From an uncultured Allomuricauda sp. (GTDB taxonomy: Bacteria > Bacteroidota > Bacteroidia > Flavobacteriales > Flavobacteriaceae): DNA of 64,000 nucleotides. Under the pieces are notes generated by a model, which worked only from the letters and a program-made list of their open reading frames with translations, was not told where the DNA came from and searched no databases. The position numbers and the translations under genes were made by a program. Where the stretch lies: the NCBI RefSeq assembly GCF_947499585.1, contig NZ_CANMOO010000001.1:496001-560000 (forward strand), in the 5' to 3' direction. Positions 19,701-26,780 of the stretch are shown here, piece after piece (position 1 is the stretch's first letter; each line of letters opens with the position of its first letter).

Positions 19701-22061
19701 ACTCCTTTTTGTGATGTAGTAAGTAACGTTGTTACGGTAAGATCTCCGGATAGAGCATTATCAGTTGTAGCGGCACAAACCTCTGAGGTTACATGTAACG
19801 TTCCAGGGTTTGGAGAAATTACCGCTACTGGAGATGGTGGTTGGGGAACCTATGAATATCAGTTGATAGCTCCAGATGGTAGCACTGTACTGGTCGATTA
19901 CCCAAATACAAACCCAATATTTCAGAATTTATCTACAGGGAACTACACTGTAAACATTAGGGATTATAGAGGTTGTGAAGAAAGCACTATGATTAATCTT
20001 CCACCACCAACACCTATTACTGCAGATATTCAGATAGTAACCCCATTGGCGTGTAATAATGACAATAACGGCGTTATAGAAACGTATAACGTTTTAGGAG
20101 GACAGGGCCCAGGTAATTACCTGTATCAATTAAATAGGATTACCGATGGCACAAATAGTGGACTTCAGATTACTCCCACTTTCGCTAATTTATCTGCAGG
20201 AGAATATACCATTACAATTTTTGATGGATGGAATTGTAGCTTTACAACAGTTCCGATAACAGTTCAAGATCCTGAAATTGTAATTGCTGAATTGGTTGAA
20301 CTTCAACCACCAGGTTGTGGGGATTTAGGGAGAATGGAACTGACAGTAACAAATCCAGAAGTTGGCGTAGATTATTTTTATCGTAGATCTGGGACAGCAG
20401 ACCCATTCACACCATTTGGAGTTGGTTTGACCAGCATAGAAATAACAGCTGATATTACAATTGATCCGGGACCATTCCAATATGAAGTTCAAAACTCCAA
20501 CGGATGTCCATTTGAAAGTTCCAATCAGATATCCTTAGATCCAGCGGCTCCTTTGGTAATTGCTTTAGATTTAACAAATGCAACCATCAATTGTGCAGGT
20601 GAGGCAACAGGGATCATACGTTCTGAAGCTTTTGGAGGAATAGGTAGTTATATGTATACACTATTAAATTCAAACACTCCACCCAATCCAACTGTGGCTA
20701 ATACAGTAAGACCAGCGCAGAGTTCGGGAATATTCAGAAACCTAGATCCTGGCACTTATTATGTATATGCACAAAGTGGTGGTTGTGAAGCAATATCCAC
20801 ACCAATTGTCATTGAGCCAAAACCACCTCTAGTATTGGATTACCTAGAAGCAGTTCCTGTAATATGCCATGGTGATACGAACGGACAAATTATTATTGAG
20901 GCCAGTGGTGGTACAGGTGCAATTAGATATTCAATATCTGATACATTAAGTGAATTCTTTGAAGGGGATGACCCGGTCAATCCAAATAGAAAAACATTTA
21001 ATGATTTATCACCAAGAACCTATGATGTAATTATTCAAGATGATTTAGGTTGTACCATAACAAGAACTGTAGAAATAACCCAGCCTATGGAATTGTTGGC
21101 AGGTATAGCTTCTACCACTCCAGAAATATGTTTGGGGGACGAGGATGGTACATTAACTTTAAATGTAACAGGAGGTACCGCTCCTTATTACACCAGTGTA
21201 AATTCTGCAGACGATGCTGATTTTGTTCAAAATAGCGCAATGTTTTTTGACGGACTTCAAGGAGGTGAAACCTATGTGATTTTTATTAGGGATTCCAATG
21301 GTTGCCAGACTAACATTGTTGCTGAAATAGGAATAGGTATTGAACTCATGGCAGAACCAATAGTTCAATATGGTTGTGATGGTATTTTTCCAAATAGTAC
21401 AGCGACTATTTCCATTACAGATAGTGCATTATTGCCAAACCTACTGTTTTCATTGGATGTAGATGATATTCAATTGGCAAATGATCAAAGAGTGTTTGGA
21501 GATCTTCCACCAGGTGAACATACAGTTTACATTTATCACCAAAATGGTTGTGTAACCTTTGTAGAGTTTGAAATAGATGCATACGAGCCATTGATTCTAG
21601 AGGCAGAAAAAATTGGACCTAATGAAGTCAAAGCAATTGCAACCGGCGGATTTGGCGGATATGAATATTTCTTCCAAGGAGAATCGTTTGGAGAGTTAAA
21701 TGTCTTTACAATTAATCAAGATGCCAATATCACCATAATGGTGAGAGACCAAAACGGATGTGTTGCGAATTTAGTAATGCCATTTGATTTTGACGGAATG
21801 CCGGAAATCCCAAATTTCTTTACCCCTGATGGGGATAATCTAAATGATTATTGGAGACTTGGTAATAGTAGCTTCTTTCCAAATTTGGAAGTGAAAATCT
21901 ATGATCGATATGGACGTGTAGTAGCTATATTAGATCAAGTAAAAGGGTGGGACGGTACTTATGAAGGTAGTGAGTTGCCAACAGGAGACTACTGGTATGT
22001 GGTCAATGCAAATGATAAGGACAAGCAACAGTATGTAGGGCATTTTACACTTTACAGGTAA
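13740..22061 (+). CDS. Giant SprB-like repeat adhesin with T9SS type B C-terminal signal
   Basis: 2773 residues. A Sec signal peptide (hydrophobic to about residue 27) is followed by some 25-30 degenerate repeats of 70-100 residues. Each has a conserved Cys, a G-G-x-x-P-Y-x-Y core and a late DANGC/DxxGC motif, the SprB repeat pattern. The last 80 residues (FFTPDGDNLNDYW, YDRYGRV, WDGTY, DYWY, GHFTLYR) are the CHU_C/type B domain recognised by T9SS, which exports such proteins to the surface. SprB is the mobile adhesin of flavobacterial gliding, so a surface adhesin role is likely; whether it is the gliding adhesin itself cannot be told. The many regular Cys suggest disulfides. Confidence 0.92.
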   Translation: MLPQKTRHLLYAVLLVFISIFCSTVLAKTEVKTILTKIVSAVSEPSTEKTSSVSKIDDSAAKADVFLSASSSMFMTIIQGTNEEVVCPNDGSTLAKFFLCGTSDIRTLTLSQSGSSYEWQKLDPNTCAPTVVDDCPTINGACTWNTVGTGATYSLDSAGEFRVRVDSGQFFYFKSTLNPLNPQLIKEDIICGNPGRVEVTNVPAGYEYSLNNSGGPYQDDPFFDVTTPGNYMVWVRLKNVSASACLFPSNTVNIQNLDITVDVTANDILCSSELGSIDVQVSGVPGFYTYRLIKNGVTVDTFGPNGLDAYTFANVSPGAYSIRVDTNDCSETTTTDTGGATIEIGNGISPLDVVATASASFGCGAASVDVDLTTTGGTAPYRFSVDGGAFGSTYTSTTSFTVTTAATYAILVEDANGCQRTASVNVPDIPPPIFNITEEDANCGGSNNGRITVNVTSGFGYEIEYSNDNGASYQTSNVFSNLAPGTYDIVLRYEQDSFTCTTTPIVGTIGTPSNISATATPDSVPTCTNENGGQITISGVSGGTAPYEYSVGAGFGTNPVFSNLGVGSYTPLVRDANGCVQPLPDIVFNTLDKPTDIAFTISSLDCITTTATVGLVITGGTGPYNYEIIAPAASAVNNGTTSTFGGLGLGTYTFRVTDNEGCSYDENYAITDISSIGVQAQQTRVVTCVGDSDGEGRFLVDGFNTTYSYDIDGGTLITGQNSGIIPLTGLAAGSYLISVTDEDTNCTDTSTLVIEEPSIAFAISGLDVTDMSCQNGNIGAVRINTVGGWGGNRYTLTQPDSSTRGPKNGSVFSNLSQDGLYQVSVTDANGCTVTDSFTLTILQAPTLTLDVGASDFCYDNFTAATLVVNATLGAAPYQYRINGGALGASNSFSGLTPGNYSIEVVDANDCRDTVTATIEPQVTALATTIQELDCAGPPAQIQVNISNGYTSGGNYDIYEVQINGGGYSSDNNNITGNSFVYSIPNDGSIISDTTYQFLITDSQGCTTESNIVTITPPETIAGSVVGTDTQCGDATSGIVEVIADTSQGVPPYEYSNDNGATFSSQNIFSGYGPGNHGGFMVRDSRGCVSPAYNVTIAASAALNAASTPSPAVCSSGPIVGSIATSLSNGVAPFDYVLLDVNGTLVASSMGTASTIANFPNLPVGNYTVVTTDAQGCEDRDDIVIDQNTLDLTPLDTPPALCSDTLFPYRVQASGGTAPYEFRLVGDPTFQLGTGVNNDIFDVTGLVVPNVTYFVEVMDANGCTYIEEIDFLTAPSPVTVTATSTTASCNVAGSGGIDYEVSGIPANPGNFTVTLQNTDTGAIEAGPDSYTNEPIPFNDTFTGLAPGNYQIIVTDTDSGCSASTLVFIGFSSPSIVIDNNVEATCNTGALITVRGFGGTAPFEYAYVPNGDPAPTVFVADTTFEIPGPYPSDYDFYVRDANGCTALTTATITQEAGIPAPAIDVTNQCTATSGYLIDVTAPISTGSGLPEETFMYDIGSGFQSSVNFVVPNPGSYVITIRDGNGCTDTIAADVFDFFAITADATSFPTCNAGDGEITVNTTGGSGNFEYQLRDAGTLANIGPAQGSNTFTGVLPGDYNILVTDLSSNTAPLCSDEAVVNVSTVNTPVITATPSTDITCNGADNGTIVVELQPGSDTDTPLSYILYDGASATVMAGPQPSPVFDNLTPNTYQVEVVSDRGCADRSGNVLIDEPSLLLVNAINTEFSCNPSSNQFSTATITIFTDTNGDGSGAATGTGPYTYSMNDGTPQFDGTNFQTSNTFEVIDNGANQSIILTARDQNGCEEMSNVNINTPTDITFSYSVSQITCDASGGGASPGSITIIVNEGAGNYEVEILPLGSEPARSSSGTDQVVWPISTPGDYIFAVTDVGNGGCSYLTATVNMPEYNNIEAVIAEVRPVTCFNGNDGEISLEINNYSGAYNYEVFSRDNSGVETSTGVTGSFDTNAPINSPEIITGLPAGNLIVYVEALDTPFCDVVSNVVTVRSPDRALSVVAAQTSEVTCNVPGFGEITATGDGGWGTYEYQLIAPDGSTVLVDYPNTNPIFQNLSTGNYTVNIRDYRGCEESTMINLPPPTPITADIQIVTPLACNNDNNGVIETYNVLGGQGPGNYLYQLNRITDGTNSGLQITPTFANLSAGEYTITIFDGWNCSFTTVPITVQDPEIVIAELVELQPPGCGDLGRMELTVTNPEVGVDYFYRRSGTADPFTPFGVGLTSIEITADITIDPGPFQYEVQNSNGCPFESSNQISLDPAAPLVIALDLTNATINCAGEATGIIRSEAFGGIGSYMYTLLNSNTPPNPTVANTVRPAQSSGIFRNLDPGTYYVYAQSGGCEAISTPIVIEPKPPLVLDYLEAVPVICHGDTNGQIIIEASGGTGAIRYSISDTLSEFFEGDDPVNPNRKTFNDLSPRTYDVIIQDDLGCTITRTVEITQPMELLAGIASTTPEICLGDEDGTLTLNVTGGTAPYYTSVNSADDADFVQNSAMFFDGLQGGETYVIFIRDSNGCQTNIVAEIGIGIELMAEPIVQYGCDGIFPNSTATISITDSALLPNLLFSLDVDDIQLANDQRVFGDLPPGEHTVYIYHQNGCVTFVEFEIDAYEPLILEAEKIGPNEVKAIATGGFGGYEYFFQGESFGELNVFTINQDANITIMVRDQNGCVANLVMPFDFDGMPEIPNFFTPDGDNLNDYWRLGNSSFFPNLEVKIYDRYGRVVAILDQVKGWDGTYEGSELPTGDYWYVVNANDKDKQQYVGHFTLYR

Positions 22062-22065
22062 GTTA

Positions 22066-22096
22066 TTGTAATCGTTTTTGAGTATATTTACGTTTG
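22066..22096 (+). promoter_or_regulatory. Promoter of the small gene pair 22114-22568
   Basis: TTG (22066-22068), 20-nt spacer, TACGTTTG (22089-22096): one of the best matches to the Bacteroidota consensus in the window. It starts right after the adhesin stop codon and lies 17 nt before the proposed small gene. Confidence 0.65.
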
Positions 22097-22113
22097 TACT
22101 GTAGTTTTATTAT

Positions 22114-22272
22114 TTGAATTTGTACGATTTAACCAATAAATTCAATTCACCTAAAGAAACAATAGTTCATTTAAAGAAATATAAAGCCAATATTTTAATG
22201 GTATTACTGGTTCCATTACCTGTATACAGTTTCTGGAAATCTAGTCGGCAAATTCTTAAACGTGCTAATTAA
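22114..22272 (+). CDS. Small predicted membrane protein (52 residues), TTG start
   Basis: An open frame from TTG at 22114 (another TTG at 22120) gives about 52 residues: a charged N-terminal half (SPKETIVHLKKYKAN) and a hydrophobic segment (ILMVLLVPLPVYSFW), then a basic tail SSRQILKRAN. It ends in TAA whose last A is the first base of the next ATG (TAATG), indicating coupling. A good promoter lies just upstream. I do not recognise the family. The start is uncertain because there is no early ATG; an internal ATG at 22198 would leave only 24 residues. Confidence 0.5.
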   Translation: MNLYDLTNKFNSPKETIVHLKKYKANILMVLLVPLPVYSFWKSSRQILKRAN

Positions 22273-22568
22273 TGGATAAAAACAAATCTACGACTGTTCC
22301 CTCTTTTATAACCTACGAATCCGGAAATCTTGACTATTCAATACTTCAATTAAATCTTTACCTAAACGCCTATAGCGAGGTGGATAAACCATACAAAATA
22401 GATTACAATACTTTATTGATGAGTTATCACCTTTGGAAGGGAAAGAACCTAGATGAGTTTTGCCAAAATCAAACTCTGGGTTATTTTTTATTGAACCCTA
22501 CAAATGATTCGGCAGAAGCAAGAGAGGCATTTTGTATTGAAATTAGAGAGTTCTTGTCTGAAACTTAA
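22272..22568 (+). CDS. Conserved-looking small hypothetical protein
   Basis: 98 residues, soluble, rich in aromatic and acidic residues (YSILQLNLYLNAYSEV, LLMSYHLWKGKNLDEFC). No signal peptide, motif or family that I recognise. It overlaps the 52-residue frame upstream by one base and shares its promoter, so the two probably act together, perhaps as a soluble protein with a small membrane partner. It ends 86 nt before tRNA-Pro. Confidence 0.6.
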   Translation: MDKNKSTTVPSFITYESGNLDYSILQLNLYLNAYSEVDKPYKIDYNTLLMSYHLWKGKNLDEFCQNQTLGYFLLNPTNDSAEAREAFCIEIREFLSET

Positions 22569-22635
22569 AAAATCACCTGTTTAATTATTGTTTTTGAATT
22601 TGTAAAACTTCAAGCTCTAATATCATTAAAATTTA

Positions 22636-22643
22636 TATTTTTG
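22636..22643 (+). promoter_or_regulatory. -7 box of tRNA-Pro
   Basis: TATTTTTG matches TAnnTTTG and ends 11 nt before the tRNA 5' end, as expected for a stable-RNA promoter. No clear -33. Confidence 0.5.
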
Positions 22644-22654
22644 CAATCCATTTT

Positions 22655-22728
22655 CGGGATGTAGCGCAGCCCGGTAGCGCACACGCCTGGGGGGCGTGGG
22701 GTCGCAGGTTCAAATCCTGTCATCCCGA
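22655..22728 (+). tRNA. tRNA-Pro (anticodon GGG)
   Basis: A full 74-nt cloverleaf: acceptor stem CGGGATG/CATCCCG, D stem GCGC/GCGC, anticodon stem CACGC/GCGTG enclosing CTGGGGG (anticodon GGG), variable loop, T stem GCAGG/CCTGT with TTCAAAT loop and discriminator A. CCA is not encoded. The adjoining integrase gene suggests that its 3' end served as an attachment site. Confidence 0.97.
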
Positions 22729-22751
22729 CGAACCACTTTTCAGTGGGTATC

Positions 22752-22785
22752 AAAGCACTGTCAACTGACTGATTGACAGTGCTTT
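22752..22785 (+). terminator. Terminator after tRNA-Pro
   Basis: AAAGCACTGTCAA (22752-22764) and TTGACAGTGCTTT (22773-22785) pair over 13 bp with an 8-nt loop, followed by TCATTTTTATT. Rho-independent terminator 23 nt after the tRNA. Confidence 0.88.
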
Positions 22786-22946
22786 TCATTTTTATTGCAT
22801 TCATCTGATATCATCTAAAACCATATAAAAGGTGTAGAGTTCGGTGAATGAATTGGTACGTTCCTTGTGCATAATTTTGATAGCATATTAGGCTATTTAG
22901 GGTCGTCTTTGCAAACAATCAATGTTTCACTTAAAAGACCTGTAGA

Positions 22947-24206
22947 ATGCGGAACAACAGTACATTAAAGGTGCTCATCTTTACGAGGGACCACACGCAC
23001 AATCCAGAAAAACTTACCATCTATGCCCGAATCACAGTGGACGGGAAGAGGGCAGAGATCAGTTTAAAACGCCGGACTTCGGTGAATGAATGGGATGAAA
23101 TCAGGGGTAGAGTCACCGGGTTTTCCCAAAAGGCAAAAACCTTGAACAGCTATCTCGATGAGGTATATGTCCAGTTGATGGACACCCATAAGCAGTTGTT
23201 AAGCGAGGGAAAAATTATCACCGCCCAGGCCATCAAGGCCCGATTTCTGGGGCAGGATGACCATCATAAGACTTTAAAGGAGCTTATCGAATATCACAAC
23301 ACTTCACAGATTTTGGTACTCAAACCAGGCACCATGAAGAACTATTACTCAACAGAAAGGTATCTCCATAAATTTTTGGAGAAAGAATTGAGGCTCCCCG
23401 ACATCCGTCTTAAGCAGTTGAACTACAGGTTTATCACCGATTTTGAACAATACCTAAGAACATATAAACCTAAAAGGGCCAGACGGACTTGTTCCAACAA
23501 TGGTGCCATGAAACACTTAGAGCGTTTGATGAAAATGGTCAACCTTGCGGTAAAATTGGAATGGTTGGAGAAAGATCCTTTTAGGAACTATAAGTTGAAC
23601 TTCCACAAAACCGACCGAAATTATCTCACGGAACGCGAACTCAGATTAATTGAAGAAACAACGTTCAAAGGGCAAGGCTATGAGAAGGTGAAGGATGTCT
23701 TTCTGTTTTCCTGCTATACTGGACTGTCCTATATTGATGTCAAGGAATTGAGAACTGTTCAATTGGTATTGGGAATAGATGGAAACCATTGGATACACAC
23801 CAAAAGAGAAAAGACCAATGAAGCTGTTAAGATTCCGTTATTACCAAAGGCTAAAACAATACTTGAAAAGTACAATAATCAATCACAAAAAGATGTCCTT
23901 GGAAAAGTACTTCCTGTTTTTAGCAACCAGAAAATGAATAGTTATCTGAAAGTCATTGTCAAAGCATGTGGCATCCATAAGCATATAACTTTCCACACCG
24001 CAAGACACACTTTTGCCACAACGGTCACTTTATCGAACGGGGTTCCCATTGAAACCGTTTCCAAAATGTTGGGACATACCAAACTGACCACCACCCAGAT
24101 CTATGCAAGGGTATTGGAAAGAAAAGTGGGGGAGGATATGCAACACCTTATCATAAAAATGGAAGCTAAGAACGGTACGCAAAATAAACACTATTTGAAA
24201 AGTTGA
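22947..24206 (+). CDS. Tyrosine recombinase / integrase (Bacteroidota mobile-element type)
   Basis: 419 residues. An arm-type DNA-binding N-terminus (YARITVDGKRAEISLKR), a SAM-like core-binding domain (about 105-205) and a C-terminal catalytic domain. Visible catalytic elements are HTARHTFATT (His and Arg), LGHTKLTTTQIYARV (His and nucleophilic Tyr) and TGLSYIDVKEL, where a Ser stands in place of the usual first Arg, as known for IntDOT of CTnDOT. It lies 218 nt downstream of tRNA-Pro, typical of an element integrated at the tRNA 3' end. Base composition looks more G+C-rich than the neighbours, a sign of transfer. Confidence 0.93.
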   Translation: MRNNSTLKVLIFTRDHTHNPEKLTIYARITVDGKRAEISLKRRTSVNEWDEIRGRVTGFSQKAKTLNSYLDEVYVQLMDTHKQLLSEGKIITAQAIKARFLGQDDHHKTLKELIEYHNTSQILVLKPGTMKNYYSTERYLHKFLEKELRLPDIRLKQLNYRFITDFEQYLRTYKPKRARRTCSNNGAMKHLERLMKMVNLAVKLEWLEKDPFRNYKLNFHKTDRNYLTERELRLIEETTFKGQGYEKVKDVFLFSCYTGLSYIDVKELRTVQLVLGIDGNHWIHTKREKTNEAVKIPLLPKAKTILEKYNNQSQKDVLGKVLPVFSNQKMNSYLKVIVKACGIHKHITFHTARHTFATTVTLSNGVPIETVSKMLGHTKLTTTQIYARVLERKVGEDMQHLIIKMEAKNGTQNKHYLKS

Positions 24207-24267
24207 AAGGGCATTTTATGTTTTCAGGATTTGATAGCTGAGCGGTCAAATTCGGAAAAGCAAGAGG

Positions 24268-24290
24268 GTAACGCGCAAAAGCGGCGTTAC
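24268..24290. repeat. Inverted repeat downstream of integrase (7-bp arms)
   Basis: GTAACGC (24268-24274) and GCGTTAC (24284-24290) flank the GCAAAAGCG spacer. Between the integrase and the BfmA/BtgA-like gene; could be an oriT, recombination-directionality or repressor site, or a terminator of the integrase. Confidence 0.6.
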
Positions 24291-24305
24291 GTATTTAAAA
24301 TATAT

Positions 24306-24334
24306 TATAAAATATTGAAAATCAATATTTTATA
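24306..24334. repeat. Perfect 13-bp AT-rich inverted repeat
   Basis: TATAAAATATTGA (24306-24318), loop AAA, TCAATATTTTATA (24322-24334). Perfect dyad 15 nt beyond the previous one and about 105 nt before the mobilisation-type gene. Candidate binding site for the element protein. Confidence 0.65.
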
Positions 24335-24417
24335 AATAAAAAGAAAAATAAAGTGAGAGGGCAAATTGTGACAATTGGCCATGCAAGCCCCGTAAATAGG
24401 TCTTTAGATTATGACAA

Positions 24418-24990
24418 TTGAAGAAGAAAAACAAGAAAATGGACAGATTTGTAACCATACGGCTGCATCATAGAACCATAAAAAGGTTCAAGAGATTTTC
24501 AAGGAAAATCACCAAGTCCTATTCCGAAACTTTGGAGATGGTCATGGATTTCTTCGAGTGGCATGGAATTACCCCTTCAAGTCGGTTTCCGAAGCGGGTT
24601 GATGAAGATGGGGAAAAGACCCGCAAAAGAATAAATGCCCTTATCGCTATCGTAAGGGATATAGAAAAGACACAGACCCTACCAACAAACGAAATGCTGT
24701 TGGCCCTTTTTGGGCATCATGAAATCGTTAAAAAGAAGAAAGAGTCCATTAGGGAGGCAACGATGTTCGGGAAATTGACCAGGGAAGAATGGAACAAATT
24801 GGAGAAAACGGTGCCCAAGGTTGAATATGAGTTTTTGGAGCAAGATTACAGGACAGCGACCAGAACGGCATTACATTTTTTGGAAAGGGTAGAGTGGGTC
24901 AGGCCAAGATTCGGAGCCCCATACTACAAGGTCGACACGGATGCGGGAGAACTACACGTTCTTAAAAAGAGGTTCAGGGACGGATTTTAA
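24418..24990 (+). CDS. BfmA/BtgA-like mobilisation protein
   Basis: 190 residues with a ribbon-helix-helix-like N-terminus (MDRFVTIRLHHRTIKRFKRF) and a basic helical body, as in the BfmA/BtgA family of accessory mobilisation proteins in Bacteroidota integrative elements. The start is uncertain: TTG at 24418 or ATG at 24439 (MDRFVT). An ATG at 24411 lies in another frame and reads MTIEEEKQEN before running into the same region, so a small frameshift at the A-rich tract is possible. No relaxase (MobA/BtgB) follows, so the element looks like a remnant. Confidence 0.7.
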   Translation: MKKKNKKMDRFVTIRLHHRTIKRFKRFSRKITKSYSETLEMVMDFFEWHGITPSSRFPKRVDEDGEKTRKRINALIAIVRDIEKTQTLPTNEMLLALFGHHEIVKKKKESIREATMFGKLTREEWNKLEKTVPKVEYEFLEQDYRTATRTALHFLERVEWVRPRFGAPYYKVDTDAGELHVLKKRFRDGF

Positions 24991-25043
24991 CAAGTGCCTC
25001 GCTCAGTAGTATTAGTCCTGGTAAGGTTTGGGACGCTTGCAGC

Positions 25044-25060
25044 GCGAAACTTAGTTTCGC
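25044..25060. terminator. Short hairpin between mobile remnant and T2SS operon
   Basis: GCGAAAC (25044-25050), TTA loop, GTTTCGC (25054-25060), with a CTCTTTTATTC tract on the plus side. It lies just past the stop of the last gene of the minus-strand T2SS-like operon, so it may terminate one or both converging units. Confidence 0.55.
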
Positions 25061-25066
25061 TCTCTT

Positions 25067-25585
25067 TTATTCTAAATTTTGAATGTATACAACAGCCTCT
25101 AAATATGTCCTCCTATTTCTGTAATCTTTTTTCTTTTCTAAACTTAAGTGTGCTATACTACCAAAGTTCCTTTTGGTTTCCAAGTCATGAATAACTTTAA
25201 TAATAGAAGCATAACTGCCCTCAAGGGTAAAAATATAGGTCATGACATTATTGCTGCCTTCAGTGTTGGTATGGGGAGCATTGAAATCGATAACTTTTAT
25301 ATGGTTCTTGGCAGCTTCTTTGTTGACAACCCTCAATAAGTTGTTTTCCATGGCAGAATTGTTCAGATCCAATTTTTGTAGAACAGAATCCAAATACATT
25401 TCTTTTTTTGATAGTAATGCTAGTTGTTGTGGAATATTGTTAAACAATTGTTCCTCTTTTTTTAGTGATAAGTATTCTTTACGCAATGTTAGGGTATTGG
25501 AAATTGCAAGTTTATAACATAGCAACAATGCCAGTAAAAATAATAATAGCAGTAGTATATTTTTATTTTTAAAGTTTTGCAACAC
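25067..25585 (-). CDS. GspM/PilO-like inner-membrane protein
   Basis: 172 residues from GTG. One N-terminal membrane segment (ILLLLLFLLALLLCYKLAIS), a coiled-coil stretch (about 35-75) and a ferredoxin-like C-terminal domain, the layout of GspM/PilO. In type II secretion and type IV pili this protein pairs with GspL/PilN in the inner-membrane platform. It overlaps the gene encoding the GspL-like protein by 17 nt and is the last gene of the six-gene operon. Assignment rests on topology and synteny more than on sequence motifs. Confidence 0.7.
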   Translation of the reverse strand: MLQNFKNKNILLLLLFLLALLLCYKLAISNTLTLRKEYLSLKKEEQLFNNIPQQLALLSKKEMYLDSVLQKLDLNNSAMENNLLRVVNKEAAKNHIKVIDFNAPHTNTEGSNNVMTYIFTLEGSYASIIKVIHDLETKRNFGSIAHLSLEKKKDYRNRRTYLEAVVYIQNLE

Positions 25586-26780
25586 TAATTTTTATTTTAA
25601 AATTTGAGGTGTTCTTGTTTTTATAATCGTAATCCATAGTTTCTACGGATTCTATCCATTCAATCGTTTCCAAATGTGTGATCCAAGAAGAAAAATCTTC
25701 ACTGTTTACGCAGGTTCCCATAATAAATATTGTATTCTCATCTAGCAGAATCGGTTTCGACTCCCTAATGGATTTTGTAAGCGGTTGGTAAAGCAATTCG
25801 GTCAAGAGGATACTTTTAGGAATTGTGATGCCGAGCCTGTCTAAGTAAAATGACGTTCTGGAGTTTGAAAGAGATGATACCGCGTCTACTTTTTTTTCCT
25901 TTTCAGCAACCCTGTCCCGTATTACCGTAAGACTTTTTTTGTTCTCGTTTTCAAAGGCCAAGTTTTCTTTTGACAATTGGACTCCATCAAAATAAAAGTT
26001 GAAAAGGAAAAAATTTGAAAGTAAAAGCAACAATATAAAAACCAAAGATGAGTGCAGAAGTATACCAAATGTTCTGCTGTTGGCAAATTCGTTTTGTAAA
26101 CTTTCGACAACGTCAACAAAGTTGGACGTGTCTTTGACGTTACGGGTCAAGAAGTCCAATATTCCAGAAAAAGCAAGAACTTCGGTATGTTTAACATTTA
26201 ATCCATTGATGTCATATGATGATGAACTGCTCTTTTCTGTTGAAGCAGATAAATTGGTATCGGAAATATTGTTTAGAACAACCTTACCTCGGTTTGTGAG
26301 AATAAAATCGTTGTTCAAGTAGTTTGCAATACGACTTAACGAGCTAGCTCCCAGAGAGAAACCACCAATTTTAAACCTCATTTCTTTTAATCGAACCAAG
26401 TATGTTTCCACATCTTGTTTTTTGACCACACTGATATAGGATAGGTCACCGAGATTTGAAATTTGGTAAAAGAAGTTTTCAAAATTCAAGCCTGGAAAAA
26501 GCTGTTCTACGGCCCCCTTATCCTCAAAATTGGATTCAGCTCCTGTTTGTTTTGTTATTACACTGTCCGTATTATAAATAAGACAAATGGGAGCTGAAGG
26601 TTTGGCAAAATCGACGAGCAATTGTAATTCTTCAAAACTTTGGCTGTTCACAATGACCAGTTCTCCTTTCTTTTTCACTACTTCCAGAAGGTGGAACTTA
26701 ACATTGTTCCCTATTTGATAGACCTCCAATCCATAGAAGGCGTTCCCTTTGGTAAAATATGTCCTTACGATGTCCAGCAC
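25569..26780 (-). CDS. GspL-like (PilM/PilN fusion-like) platform protein
   Basis: 403 residues from GTG; the start overlaps the secretin stop (TAGTG). Residues 1 to about 235 form a soluble cytoplasmic domain, a single membrane helix follows (about 240-262), then a coiled-coil and a PilN-like periplasmic domain. GspL links the GspE ATPase to the inner-membrane platform. Position between secretin and GspM-like genes supports this. The cytoplasmic part is too diverged for me to confirm an actin-like fold. Confidence 0.72.
   Translation of the reverse strand: MLDIVRTYFTKGNAFYGLEVYQIGNNVKFHLLEVVKKKGELVIVNSQSFEELQLLVDFAKPSAPICLIYNTDSVITKQTGAESNFEDKGAVEQLFPGLNFENFFYQISNLGDLSYISVVKKQDVETYLVRLKEMRFKIGGFSLGASSLSRIANYLNNDFILTNRGKVVLNNISDTNLSASTEKSSSSSYDINGLNVKHTEVLAFSGILDFLTRNVKDTSNFVDVVESLQNEFANSRTFGILLHSSLVFILLLLLSNFFLFNFYFDGVQLSKENLAFENENKKSLTVIRDRVAEKEKKVDAVSSLSNSRTSFYLDRLGITIPKSILLTELLYQPLTKSIRESKPILLDENTIFIMGTCVNSEDFSSWITHLETIEWIESVETMDYDYKNKNTSNFKIKISVAKL

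Noticed and set aside
14515..21368. Several minus-strand open frames inside the giant adhesin (for example 18198-18488 and 18806-19090)
   Set aside because: Low-complexity antisense shadows of the repeat-coding strand, with no promoters, signals or recognisable domains.
22610..22804. Minus-strand frame across tRNA-Pro
   Set aside because: It is the antisense reading of the tRNA and its terminator, a common false gene call.
24991..25066. attR copy of the tRNA-Pro 3' end downstream of the BfmA/BtgA-like gene
   Set aside because: I found no second copy of the TTCAAATCCTGTCATCCCG segment here by eye; the right end of the element is unknown.
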